Positions 25,088 to 33,689 of a stretch of DNA of 64,000 bases are shown here, piece by piece. The first letter of the stretch is position 1. Every line of letters begins with the position of its first letter. The notes under the pieces were generated by a model that was not told the DNA's origin, searched no databases, and worked only from the letters and a program-made list of their open reading frames with translations. The DNA comes from Methylococcus geothermalis (GTDB taxonomy: Bacteria; Pseudomonadota; Gammaproteobacteria; Methylococcales; Methylococcaceae): NCBI RefSeq assembly GCF_012769535.1, contig NZ_CP046565.1, positions 1,316,501-1,380,500 on the forward strand, in the 5' to 3' direction. Both the position numbers and the translations under genes were made by a program.

Positions 25088-25534
25088 TCAGGGGGTCTGG
25101 ACTTGGAAGAAATATTTGCCGCTGACCACATGGCCGTCGGCGGAGAGCACCCGGTAGCGCACCATGTAGCGGCCGGGGGAGAGCTTGGAAATCGAGGTCC
25201 GCAGCTTGGAGCGGTCGGTGAAATCGAGCTTGGCGTCGTGGTTGTCGACCCGCTTGCCTTCGCCGTCGACCACGGCCAGGGCCAGGAAGTCGTTGCCCAC
25301 GCCTTCGTTGAAGGTCAAAAGGACCTCCTCCGGCACGTCGGTGATGGTGGCGTCCCGCTCCGGTATCGCCTTGACCAGGATGGCGTGGGCCAGATGGACG
25401 GGCGTGTCGACCGTCCGGGCAAGGAAAGGATTGGCGGCGGCCAGCGCGCCGTCTTCCGAAGCGTTCGCGGCTGCCGCGCCGGCCAAGGCCAAGCCGGCGA
25501 CGATCATGGCTAGGGATGGGGTGGGTTTTCTCAT
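25088..25534 (-). CDS. copC: CopC-domain periplasmic copper-binding protein
   Basis: 148 aa. Signal peptide (about 1-24), then a CopC beta-sandwich: HAILVKAIPERDATI (50-64), FNEGVG, NHD (98-100), and SADGHVVSGKYFF (131-143). In classical CopC the Cu(II) site uses the mature N-terminal His plus a His in the DGHxxxG motif. Here the equivalent His50 follows a 25-residue extension after the likely cleavage site, so the site may be altered or need further processing. Start overlaps the beta-propeller stop by 4 bases. Copper chaperone or uptake role expected. Confidence 0.87.
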   Translation of the reverse strand: MRKPTPSLAMIVAGLALAGAAAANASEDGALAAANPFLARTVDTPVHLAHAILVKAIPERDATITDVPEEVLLTFNEGVGNDFLALAVVDGEGKRVDNHDAKLDFTDRSKLRTSISKLSPGRYMVRYRVLSADGHVVSGKYFFQVQTP

Positions 25535-26796
25535 GAATCTCGTCGTGTCGTGGTTTCGGTTCTGGGGGCTGCCATGGCCCAGGTTTTCCGGCCGCCGGGG
25601 CGGGTTTCGGTCCAGAACACCCGGAATCCGAAAGGCGTGGCCAGGATGCGCGGGTGCTGGGCTTTGGCGGCCTCGCCGGTGAGCGGTGCCGGATCGGTCC
25701 AATGTCCCCCCTCGTCGCCGGACTGCGTGAGCTGGACGGAGGTGCCGGCCGGGGTGTCGCGGGTGAAGGCGATGGCCAGCGTCCCCCGATCGAGTGCCGC
25801 GATGTCGCCGTCACGGCTGTGGCCGTCGCCGACCTTCCGGGGCGCGGACCAGTTCCTGCCGGCGTCCGCCGACTTCAGATAGAACAGGCCGGCCGAGTCT
25901 TCCTTGCCCGTCCAGACCACGCTATGCAGCATCGCCCGGCCGTTCCTGGCCTTGCTGCCCGCCAGCCCGCCGCCGCAATGGGGGCAGCCGGTGAAATGCC
26001 AGCCGAAGGCGCCGACCGGCCCGGCAGGCCGCCAGCCGCCGGTTTGGCCGGGACGGAGGACAAGCTTCATGTCGCGCGGGTCGGCGTCGCGGTACAGCAC
26101 GGACAGCGTGCCGTCCGGCAGGACCTCGAGCCGGCTCCAGCAGCAGGTGCAGACCGCCGGGTCCAGGGTGGCTTCGGGGCCCCAGTGCAACCCGCCGTCC
26201 TTCGAGCTGGCATAGCGCAATCCCTGGGTGTCCCCGGTTTCCTCACGGTCGTCCAGCCAGACCAGATGGAATTCCCCTTGCGGGTCGGCCACCAGGGAAA
26301 GATAAGCCTGGTTTTTCAAGCTGTCTCCGGTCGCGGGATTGTCGCCCCGTGTCCACGTGTTTCCGCCGTCGCGCGAGCTGACGATGCTCATCGGTCCGGT
26401 GCCCGGAAGTTCGCCTTGGGTCTGCCAGGCGGCCACGATGTCTTTCCCTTTGACGGCAAGCCGCGCGTCGTTGCCCCGCCGGGCGATGACCGGCGGGTCG
26501 TCCGGGCGGTTCAGGACATTCGGCGGTGTCCAGGTTTGCCCGCCGTCCTCCGAATGCACGTGGACCACGCGGGAGCGTCCGCCATCCGCCGGTTTTCCCA
26601 CCAGCAGGGCGTGGATGGAGCGGCCATCGACCGCGACATCCAGGCCCTGAATCTCGTTCAGTCCGTCGATGACGGGGTAGCTCACGGCATACGACGCTTC
26701 CGGCTGCTGCGCGGAGCAGGGAGGCTCGAAAAGGAACCCGGCCCACGCCGCCGCGAGGGCAATGAGTGGCCGGGTTGTCAGAGAGGACGTGCGCAT
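25531..26796 (-). CDS. Secreted Asp-box (BNR) beta-propeller protein with paired-Cys motifs
   Basis: 421 aa from ATG 26796; a TTG 12 bases upstream is an alternative. Signal peptide to about residue 29. Asp boxes SEDGGQTW (82-89), SRDGGNTW (141-148) and SKDGGLHW (198-205) define a sialidase-like propeller. The Arg triad of true sialidases is not evident, and there are two Cys clusters, CTCCW (216-220) and CPHCGG (271-276), unusual for sialidases and suggestive of metal or disulfide chemistry. First gene of the operon with CopC and the ABC genes, so a copper-related role is more likely than glycan hydrolysis. Confidence 0.82.
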   Translation of the reverse strand: MRTSSLTTRPLIALAAAWAGFLFEPPCSAQQPEASYAVSYPVIDGLNEIQGLDVAVDGRSIHALLVGKPADGGRSRVVHVHSEDGGQTWTPPNVLNRPDDPPVIARRGNDARLAVKGKDIVAAWQTQGELPGTGPMSIVSSRDGGNTWTRGDNPATGDSLKNQAYLSLVADPQGEFHLVWLDDREETGDTQGLRYASSKDGGLHWGPEATLDPAVCTCCWSRLEVLPDGTLSVLYRDADPRDMKLVLRPGQTGGWRPAGPVGAFGWHFTGCPHCGGGLAGSKARNGRAMLHSVVWTGKEDSAGLFYLKSADAGRNWSAPRKVGDGHSRDGDIAALDRGTLAIAFTRDTPAGTSVQLTQSGDEGGHWTDPAPLTGEAAKAQHPRILATPFGFRVFWTETRPGGRKTWAMAAPRTETTTRRDS

Positions 26797-26808
26797 GTCG
26801 AAACTCAA

Positions 26809-27148
26809 GGATGGAACTCGCCGGTCTGAAAAATCTGTATCGCCAGCCGGTGCCCCGTGGCTGCTTAGGCGGTCTTCCTGTCCGCGGGAAGGAGGGCACC
26901 GCTACGGTCGTTGACTTTCAAAGCAGCTCGCGTGCCAATTAATTTTCTATTGAATAACAGATCGTTACGCCGAGATGGTGGCTGTGGCGGTAAGTGAAAT
27001 CACCAAGCGGCTGAGGTAAATGCCTCGTTGGCTGGAGAGAGAGGGGAAGAGAAGGCAACCGGTGCCCGCGGGGTGCCGGTTGCCGAGCGTCGATGAGGGA
27101 GATTGCGGTTTCCAGGAACGCAGAACGCGTTCCCGAGGGGGTGGAGTC
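26809..27148. other. Intergenic region upstream of the CopC operon
   Basis: No gene seen. It is partly AT-rich (about 26935-26965) and must hold the leftward promoter of the operon; no clear metal-regulator box could be recognised. A hairpin at 27054-27084 belongs to the gene on its right. Confidence 0.5.
27054..27084 (-). terminator. Candidate hairpin terminator for the four-helix membrane protein gene
   Basis: GGCAACCGG (27054-27062) pairs perfectly with CCGGTTGCC (27076-27084). It lies 65 bases past the stop of the leftward gene at 27149; the following T/C tract is only weakly U-rich. Confidence 0.45.
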
Positions 27149-27502
27149 TTAGATCAGGGTTGCATTCGGATTGAACGCAAAGAAGCCCAGCGCCAGATAG
27201 CAGGTTACCGCCAGGCCCACGTGAGCCACCAGCACGGCGCGCGGTACCCGCTTGCCTTTCTTGGCGGTCAGCCCCATCAAGAGGCCCAGGCCGATGATCA
27301 CCACGGCCATGCCGATGTTGAGGTAAAGGCGGGTGTCGCCTCCCAGGGCGGCCACGATGACGAGGGCGGAACCGACCAGCGAGGCCACGCCGTGCAGGAT
27401 GGGATAGGCGGGCTCCACGGGGCGGCCGGCCCAGACATCGCAAATCATGGCCAGCCCCATCAGGGCGACGAGCGTGAATACGGCGAGAGCACCTACGAGC
27501 AT
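27149..27502 (-). CDS. Four-helix membrane protein, unknown function
   Basis: 117 aa with four hydrophobic helices and short loops (CDVWAGRPVEPAYPILHGV, LTAKKGKRVPRAVLVAHV). GGAGG eight bases before ATG 27502 supports the start. Stand-alone gene between the metal operon and lexA. No family recognised; the His in the second and fourth segments could bind heme or metal, but that is speculation. Confidence 0.7.
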   Translation of the reverse strand: MLVGALAVFTLVALMGLAMICDVWAGRPVEPAYPILHGVASLVGSALVIVAALGGDTRLYLNIGMAVVIIGLGLLMGLTAKKGKRVPRAVLVAHVGLAVTCYLALGFFAFNPNATLI

Positions 27503-27738
27503 GATGAATACCTCCGATGTTCTGTGTGATAAAGGGAAAATGCTCCAAGGAGCATGAAAACATTATGCCAACATCATTGCCGGGGTGTGAAAGCCCGGCT
27601 ATAGCCGGAGAGTAAATGCTGAATCAACGCGATCGCCTCATGCATTTTTCCCGCAGGCTGCGGCGTATGCCGCAGTGGATGGGGCAATAGCCTGAATGCC
27701 GGGCGGATCGCCGGCCGGTTGACGGACGGGGTTTGATG

Positions 27739-27764
27739 GAATACTGTTTATAAAAACAGTATTC
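27739..27764 (+). promoter_or_regulatory. LexA (SOS) box, perfect 26-bp palindrome
   Basis: GAATACTGT (27739-27747) and ACAGTATTC (27756-27764) are exact reverse complements around TTATAAAA, containing the E. coli-type core CTGT-N8-ACAG. It ends two bases before the lexA start codon and overlaps possible -10 hexamers (TATAAA 27749-27754 or TACTGT 27742-27747 with TTGACG at 27719-27724, 17-bp spacing). Binding here would block the whole lexA-imuA-imuB-dnaE2 operon. Confidence 0.92.
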
Positions 27765-27766
27765 GT

Positions 27767-28384
27767 ATGCCGAGCATGAAGCCTCTGACCTCGCGTCAAC
27801 GGGAAATCCTGGATTGCATCCGCCGCAGCCTGGAAGACGAAGGTTTTCCCCCCACCATCGCCGAGATCGCCCGCGCCATCGGGGTCAGTTCGCCCCATGG
27901 CGTGCGCGAGCAGTTGCGCGCGCTGGAGCGCAAGGGCGTGATCGAGCTGATCCCCTCCGTCTCCCGCGGCATCCGCCTGCTCGCCAAGGCCGAGGACATG
28001 GGCCTCCCTCTGATCGGCAAGGTCGCGGCGGGGCGGCCGTTGATGACCGAAGCCCAAGTCGAGCGCCACTGCCGGCTGGGACCGGAGCTGTTCGAGCACA
28101 AAGGCGATTATCTGCTGCGGGTCGAAGGGATGAGCATGCGCGACGCCGGCATCATCGACGGCGATCTGCTGGTGGTGCAGCAGGCGCCGGAAGCCCGCTC
28201 CGGCCAGATCGTGGTGGCGCGCCTCCACGACGAAGTGACCGTGAAGCGCCTGCGGCTGGAGGGCGCCGTGGCCTATCTGGAGCCCGCCAATCCGGAGTTT
28301 TCCGTCATCGCCGTCGATCTCGAACGTCAGCCGCTGTGCATCGAGGGCGTCGTGGTCGGCGTGATCCGTACCCGGGTGGGCTGA
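27767..28384 (+). CDS. lexA: LexA repressor of the mutagenesis operon
   Basis: 205 aa. Winged-helix DNA-binding domain (LTSRQREILDCIRRSLEDEGFPPTIAEIARAIG), self-cleavage site Ala88-Gly89 in KVAAGRP, catalytic Ser123 (GMSMRD) and Lys160 (TVKRL). It represses SOS genes until RecA-stimulated autocleavage. Autoregulated through the box directly upstream. The start lies only a few bases from the likely transcription start and no ribosome site is visible, so the mRNA may be nearly leaderless. Its stop overlaps imuA by one base. Confidence 0.97.
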   Translation: MPSMKPLTSRQREILDCIRRSLEDEGFPPTIAEIARAIGVSSPHGVREQLRALERKGVIELIPSVSRGIRLLAKAEDMGLPLIGKVAAGRPLMTEAQVERHCRLGPELFEHKGDYLLRVEGMSMRDAGIIDGDLLVVQQAPEARSGQIVVARLHDEVTVKRLRLEGAVAYLEPANPEFSVIAVDLERQPLCIEGVVVGVIRTRVG

Positions 28385-29007
28385 TGGCCGGGAAAACGGA
28401 CGCCTTGGCCGATCTGCTGGAGCGCGACCCCCGGGTCTGGCGCGGGCGCCGGCCGGAATCCTGGCGGGCGCCGGTCATCCCCAGCGGCCATGCGGCGCTG
28501 GATGCGGTGCTGCCGGGCGGCGGCTGGCCGGCGGGCGCCCTGACCGAGATCGTCGCGCCGGTCCAGGGCATCGGCGAATTGCGGTTGCTGCTGCCGCTGA
28601 TGCGGCGCATCGCCGGCGACGGCCGCCGGCTGGTGTGGGTCGCGCCGCCGTTCGAGCCTTACGCGCCGGCGCTGGTCCAGGCCGGGGTCGAGATCGGGCG
28701 GATGCTGGTGGTGGCGGTGGCGGACCGCAGGCGGGATCTGGGTTGGGCGATGGAACTGCTGCTGCGCCATCCGGAAACCGGGCTGGTGCTGGCCTGGCCC
28801 CGGACGCTGCCGCCCGCGGTCTGGCGCCGCCTGCAAGTGGCGGCGGCGGAAAGCGGCGCGCTCGGCATGCTGTTCTCCGCCGGCGCCGCCTGCGGCACGA
28901 CGGCGGCATTGCGCCTGAATCTCGGCATCTGCGAAGGCGGACTGGAACTGCGGATACTCAAAGCTCGCGGCGGATTCGGCGGGGCGCGCGTCCGCTTGAT
29001 GCTCTGA
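28384..29007 (+). CDS. imuA: ImuA, SOS mutagenesis accessory protein
   Basis: 207 aa, RecA/SulA-like fold. Recognised by IPSGHAALDAVLPGGGWPAGALTEI at the N-terminus, GLVLAWP in the core and the C-terminal LELRILKARGGFGGARVRL. ImuA works with ImuB and DnaE2 in damage-induced mutagenesis; its exact role (interaction with RecA and ImuB) is less well defined. Start overlaps lexA (TGATG), so translation is coupled. Confidence 0.93.
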   Translation: MAGKTDALADLLERDPRVWRGRRPESWRAPVIPSGHAALDAVLPGGGWPAGALTEIVAPVQGIGELRLLLPLMRRIAGDGRRLVWVAPPFEPYAPALVQAGVEIGRMLVVAVADRRRDLGWAMELLLRHPETGLVLAWPRTLPPAVWRRLQVAAAESGALGMLFSAGAACGTTAALRLNLGICEGGLELRILKARGGFGGARVRLML

Positions 29008-29014
29008 GGGCGCC

Positions 29015-30493
29015 ATGGCCCTGGCGCGCGCTTACCATTTCCCATCTCTCCCGGCGGAGCCGCCGTGCGAGGACTCCGCGGCCGTTGCCGCGCCGCTCTG
29101 GCTGGCGCTGCATTTCCCCGCGCTTGCGCTGGAGGCTTTGGGGGCCGCGGCGCCCGAACCGCTCGCCGTCACCGACGCCGCTGGCGGCCGGCTCCGGGTT
29201 CACGGTGCTTCGGCGGCAGCCGCTGCGCAAGGTGTCGTCCCCGGCATGGTCTTGGCCGAAGCCCAGGCGCTCTGTCCCAAGCTGGCGCCAGTGAACCGTG
29301 ATCCGGAGGCCGAGCGGCGCGCCCTTTCCCGGCTGGCGGAACGCTGCCTGCGATTCACCCCCTGGATCAGCCTGGACTTCCCGGCCACCCTCCAGCTGGA
29401 GGTCCGCGGCAGCCTCCGGCTGTTCGGCGGGGCGGAGGCACTGGCCGAAAAGGTGCGGCAAGCTTGCGCGGCGGATGGCCACGCGGTGCAATGCGGTCTG
29501 GCGCCGACGCCCGCGGCGGCCTGGCTGCTGGCGCGCGCAGGGTGCCCGGCGCCGGTACTCGAGGCCGGGGCGTTGCGTTCCGTGCTGGGCGATCTGCCCA
29601 TCGCCGCGCTGGGCATCGACGATAAGCTCACCGGGCGCCTGGCCCGTGCCGGACTGCGGGTGCTGCGCGATCTCTGGCGCATGCCGCGGGACGGCTTGGC
29701 GCGCCGCTATGGCCGCGATCTGCTGCGGCGGCTGGACGAGGCCGCGGGCAGCCGGCCCCAGCCGCTGCGGCAGTTCCATGCCCCGCCGCGGTTCCGCGCC
29801 GAGCGAGAACTGGCGATGGAAACCGAAGACCTGACCCGGGTCTTCCCGCTGGTCGAAGCTTTGCTGGCGGAATTCGAGGCTTTCCTGCGGAGCCGCGATG
29901 CCGTCGCCGCCGGGCTGGAACTCGAACTGCGGCATGCCCGCGCCGCGCCGACGCGGGTTTGCTTGGGACTACGCCGGGCAGGACGGGAGGCCGGGCAATT
30001 CGCAGCCCTGCTGCGCGAGCGGCTGGATCGGCTGGCGCTGCCCGGCCCGGTCCGGGGCATGCTGCTGCGAAGCGCCGGCCTCCAGCCGTTCACGCTGCCG
30101 AGGACGGACCTGTTCACGCCCGAAACGGCCGGCGGGGAGGGCTGGGACGAGCTGCTCGACCGCCTCCAGGCCCGGCTGGGACCGCAGGCCCTGCGCCAGC
30201 CTGTGCTCCGCGCCGATCACCGGCCGGAGCGGACGGAATCCGGCAACGCGTCCCGCAGCGGCGAGACCGCGCGGTCGCCCCGGCCGCTGTGGCTGCTGCC
30301 TCGGCCTCGGCTTTTGTCCCGGCGGGACATCCGTATCCTGCCCGAGTGCGAGAGGATCGAAACCGGCTGGTGGGATGGCGGGCCGGTGCGGCGTGATTAT
30401 CACGTGGCGGTCGACGGCGCCGGGGCGCGGCTGTGGATCTACCGCGACACCGGGACGGCGGGGCCCTGGCATTGGCACGGCCTGTTCGGCTGA
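29015..30493 (+). CDS. imuB: ImuB, inactive Y-family polymerase hub
   Basis: 492 aa. Y-family layout (LWLALHFPALALEAL at the N-terminus; palm; helix-hairpin-helix region IAALGIDDKLTGRLARAGLRVLRDLWRMP; little-finger domain), but the catalytic acidic residues are not where DinB has them: the palm reads SLDFPATLQLEVRGSLRLFGG. Known ImuB proteins are non-catalytic and bridge the beta clamp and DnaE2. The first 25 residues before PLWLALHF are a loosely conserved lead. Located 7 bases after imuA. Confidence 0.93.
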   Translation: MALARAYHFPSLPAEPPCEDSAAVAAPLWLALHFPALALEALGAAAPEPLAVTDAAGGRLRVHGASAAAAAQGVVPGMVLAEAQALCPKLAPVNRDPEAERRALSRLAERCLRFTPWISLDFPATLQLEVRGSLRLFGGAEALAEKVRQACAADGHAVQCGLAPTPAAAWLLARAGCPAPVLEAGALRSVLGDLPIAALGIDDKLTGRLARAGLRVLRDLWRMPRDGLARRYGRDLLRRLDEAAGSRPQPLRQFHAPPRFRAERELAMETEDLTRVFPLVEALLAEFEAFLRSRDAVAAGLELELRHARAAPTRVCLGLRRAGREAGQFAALLRERLDRLALPGPVRGMLLRSAGLQPFTLPRTDLFTPETAGGEGWDELLDRLQARLGPQALRQPVLRADHRPERTESGNASRSGETARSPRPLWLLPRPRLLSRRDIRILPECERIETGWWDGGPVRRDYHVAVDGAGARLWIYRDTGTAGPWHWHGLFG

Positions 30494-30498
30494 GACCG

Positions 30499-33400
30499 AT
30501 GTTCGCCGAGCTGCATGCCTTGAGCAACTTCAGCTTCCTGCGCGGGGCCTCGCATCCCGGGGAACTGGTGGCCGAAGCCGCCCGGTTGGGCTATGCGGCC
30601 CTGGCGCTCACCGACGAATGCTCGCTGGCCGGGGCGGTGCGCGCCCATGCCGAGGCCAAGACGCTCGGCTTCAAGCTCATCATCGGCAGCGAATTCCGCC
30701 TGGAGGGCGGTCCCAAGCTGGTGCTGCTGGCGACCGACCGCTGTGGCTACGGCCAGCTCGCGGCCTTCATCACCCTGGGCCGGCGGGCGGCGGAGAAAGG
30801 GGAATACCGGCTGCTCCGCGGCCAGCTCGAAACCCACGCGCTCGACCGGTGCCTCGCGATCTGGCTGCCGGAGGACGCGTCCGATGCCGAAACCGGAGGC
30901 TGGCTGGCACGACTGTTCCCGGCCCGCTGCTGGATCGGCGTCGAGCTGTTCCTGAGCGGCGAGGACGGCCGCCGCCTATCCACCCTGCAGGCGCTGGGCG
31001 AGCGGCTGGGGCTGCCCCTCGTCGCCTGCAACGACGTCCACATGCATGTCCGCGAGCGCCAGCCGCTGCAGGATACCCTGACCGCCATCCGTCTCGGCAA
31101 GCCGCTGGCGGAACTCGGCTACGCACTGTTTCCGAACGGCGAGCGCCATCTGCGTCCCGTCGAGACCCTGGCGCGGCTTTATCCACGGGCGCTGCTCGAA
31201 GAATCGCTGCGCATCGCCGAACGCTGCCGGTTTTCGCTGGACGAGCTGCGCTACGAATACCCGGCCGAGCTGGTGCCGGACGGCTGCACGGCCATCGCCT
31301 GGCTGCGCGAGCTGACCCGGCAAGGCATGGCGCGGCGCTGGCCGGAAGGCGCGCCGGACAAGGTACGGCGGCAGATCGAGCACGAACTGGAACTGATCGG
31401 CGCCATGGCCTACGAGCCGTTCTTCCTGACCGTGCACGACGTGGTCCAGTTCGCCCGCAGCCGCGGCATCCTGTGCCAGGGCAGGGGATCGGCGGCCAAT
31501 TCGGCGGTGTGCTATTGCCTCGGGATCACCGAGGTCGACCCGGCCCGGCTCGATCTCCTGTTCGAGCGCTTCATTTCCAAGGAGCGCAACGAGCCGCCCG
31601 ACATCGACGTGGATTTCGAGCACGAGCGGCGCGAGGAGGTCATCCAGTACATCTACCGCAAGTATGGCCGCCACCGGGCGGCGCTGGCGGCCAGCCTCAT
31701 CACCTACCGTACCAGGAGCGCGGTGCGCGACGTCGCCCGGGCGCTGGGCTTTTCGCCGTCGCGGATCGATGCCCTGGCGCGGGTGCTCGATCGCCACGGC
31801 GTCGCCGCGACGCTGCCGGAGCGCTTGGCCGAAGCCGGGCTCGCGCCCGAAAGCCCGGCGGTGCGGCGTCTGCTGGCCCTGGTGCAGGTGCTGGTGGGTT
31901 TTCCCCGCCACCTGTCCCAGCACGTGGGCGGCTTCGTCATCGCCGCCGAGGACCTGTCGCACTGGGTGCCGGTGGAGAACGCCGCCATGCCCGAGCGCAC
32001 CGTGATCCAGTGGGACAAGGACGATCTGGAATCGCTGGGGCTGCTCAAGGTCGACGTCCTCTCCTTGGGCATGCTGACCGCGATCCGCAAGGCGCTGGCC
32101 TATGTGGGCGAAGGGCGGGGCCGGCCGTTCGCGCTGGCCGACATCCCCCCGGAAGACCCGGCGGTGTACGAGATGCTGCAGCGGGCCGACAGCATCGGCG
32201 TGTTCCAGGTGGAATCGCGGGCGCAGATGAGCATGCTGCCGAGGCTCCGTCCCAACAGCTACTACGACCTGGTGATCCAGATCGCCATCGTCCGGCCCGG
32301 ACCGATCCAGGGCGACATGGTGCATCCCTATCTGAGTCGGCGGGCCGGGCTGGAGCCGGTGTCCTACCCCAGCCCCGAGGTGGAGAAAGTGCTGAAGCGG
32401 ACCCTGGGCGTGCCGATCTTCCAGGAACAGGTGATGCAACTGGCCATGGTCGCCGCCGGATTCACGCCGGGCGAAGCCGACCAACTGCGCCGCGCCATGG
32501 CCGCCTGGCACCGCAAGGGCGGGCTGGAGCCGTTCGAAAAGAAGCTGATGGACGGGATGCGCGAGCGCGGCTACGAAGAGCGCTTCGCCCGCCAGATCTA
32601 CCGCCAGATCCAGGGCTTTGGCGAATACGGCTTCCCCGAGTCGCATTCCGCCAGCTTCGCCCTCCTGGCCTACGTCTCGGCCTGGCTCAAGTGCCACCAT
32701 CCCGCCGCTTTCGCCTGCGCCCTCCTCAACAGCCAGCCGATGGGCTTCTACGGCCCCTCCCAGCTCATCCAGGACGCCCGCCGCCACGGCGTCGAAGTGC
32801 GCCCGATCGACGTCAACCACAGCGACTGGGATGGCACGCTGGAGCCGGCTGACTCGCCCGTTCCGGCCCTTCGGCTGGGGCTGCGCCTGGTCAACGGATT
32901 CTCATCCGCTGCGGCGCAACGCCTGAGCGAAGCCCGCCGGCAGGGACCGTTCCAAAGCGTCCAGGATTTAACCACCCGCGCCCGGCTCGACCGCCGCGAA
33001 CTGGAAACGCTGGCCGCCGCCGATGCCCTGCGCGGACTCGGCGGCCACCGTCACCGCGCCTTCTGGGAAGCCGCCGGGGTGGAAGCGCCGACCCCGCTCC
33101 ATGCCGAACCGCAATTCACGGAAGCCGAGCCCTTGCTGAGGAAACCGGGCGAAGCCGAGGACGTCATCGCCGACTACGCCGCCGCCGGCGCCAGCCTGCG
33201 CCGCCATCCCTTGAGCTTGCTGCGGGAACGGCTGGACCGCCACGGCTTCCGCACCGCCGAAGCGCTATGGCAGGTGAGGAACGGCGCCATCGCCCGCGTC
33301 GCCGGTCTCGTGGTCTGCCGGCAGCGCCCCATGACCGCCAACGGCACCACCTTCGTCACGATCGAGGACGAAACCGGCCAGATCAACCTCATCGTCTGGC

Positions 33401-33567
33401 CCGCCACCGCCCAGGCCCAACGCCGCCCCTTGCTGTATGCCCAGCTCCTCGCGGTATCCGGCACCGTGCAGCAGGAAGAAGGCGTATTGCACCTCGTCGC
33501 CGGGCGGCTGGAAGATATCGGAAAATGGCTGGACGGGTTGGTGGTAAAGTCCAGGGATTTCCAGTGA
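30499..33567 (+). CDS. dnaE2: DnaE2/ImuC error-prone DNA polymerase III alpha subunit
   Basis: 1022 aa from ATG 30499 (5 bases after imuB). N-terminal PHP domain (FAELHALSNFSFLRGASHP), family C catalytic motif PDIDVDF at 367-373 (Asp370, Asp372), third Asp in LLKVDVLSLGM (Asp519), LSQHVGGFVI, a tandem helix-hairpin-helix region and a C-terminal OB fold (VAGLVVCRQRPMTANGTTFVTIEDETGQINLIVWP). It makes the translesion step of the SOS cassette. Length fits DnaE2 (shorter than replicative DnaE). Confidence 0.96.
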   Translation: MFAELHALSNFSFLRGASHPGELVAEAARLGYAALALTDECSLAGAVRAHAEAKTLGFKLIIGSEFRLEGGPKLVLLATDRCGYGQLAAFITLGRRAAEKGEYRLLRGQLETHALDRCLAIWLPEDASDAETGGWLARLFPARCWIGVELFLSGEDGRRLSTLQALGERLGLPLVACNDVHMHVRERQPLQDTLTAIRLGKPLAELGYALFPNGERHLRPVETLARLYPRALLEESLRIAERCRFSLDELRYEYPAELVPDGCTAIAWLRELTRQGMARRWPEGAPDKVRRQIEHELELIGAMAYEPFFLTVHDVVQFARSRGILCQGRGSAANSAVCYCLGITEVDPARLDLLFERFISKERNEPPDIDVDFEHERREEVIQYIYRKYGRHRAALAASLITYRTRSAVRDVARALGFSPSRIDALARVLDRHGVAATLPERLAEAGLAPESPAVRRLLALVQVLVGFPRHLSQHVGGFVIAAEDLSHWVPVENAAMPERTVIQWDKDDLESLGLLKVDVLSLGMLTAIRKALAYVGEGRGRPFALADIPPEDPAVYEMLQRADSIGVFQVESRAQMSMLPRLRPNSYYDLVIQIAIVRPGPIQGDMVHPYLSRRAGLEPVSYPSPEVEKVLKRTLGVPIFQEQVMQLAMVAAGFTPGEADQLRRAMAAWHRKGGLEPFEKKLMDGMRERGYEERFARQIYRQIQGFGEYGFPESHSASFALLAYVSAWLKCHHPAAFACALLNSQPMGFYGPSQLIQDARRHGVEVRPIDVNHSDWDGTLEPADSPVPALRLGLRLVNGFSSAAAQRLSEARRQGPFQSVQDLTTRARLDRRELETLAAADALRGLGGHRHRAFWEAAGVEAPTPLHAEPQFTEAEPLLRKPGEAEDVIADYAAAGASLRRHPLSLLRERLDRHGFRTAEALWQVRNGAIARVAGLVVCRQRPMTANGTTFVTIEDETGQINLIVWPATAQAQRRPLLYAQLLAVSGTVQQEEGVLHLVAGRLEDIGKWLDGLVVKSRDFQ

Positions 33568-33689
33568 GCGTTAATAAAGTCGGATGACATAGGGTTGCTT
33601 CGGCCGGAGTCGTTCACCCGGCGGTCACCGACGTATTTCTGCCGCTCAGGTAGCCGGGACAGGCGGATGCGGGACGTGTCCGGGAGGTG

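Noticed and set aside
22698-25814. A single 1038-residue leftward open frame
   Set aside because: It is the true 557-aa gene (from 24371) plus read-through antiphase of two other genes with better starts, signal peptides and ribosome sites.
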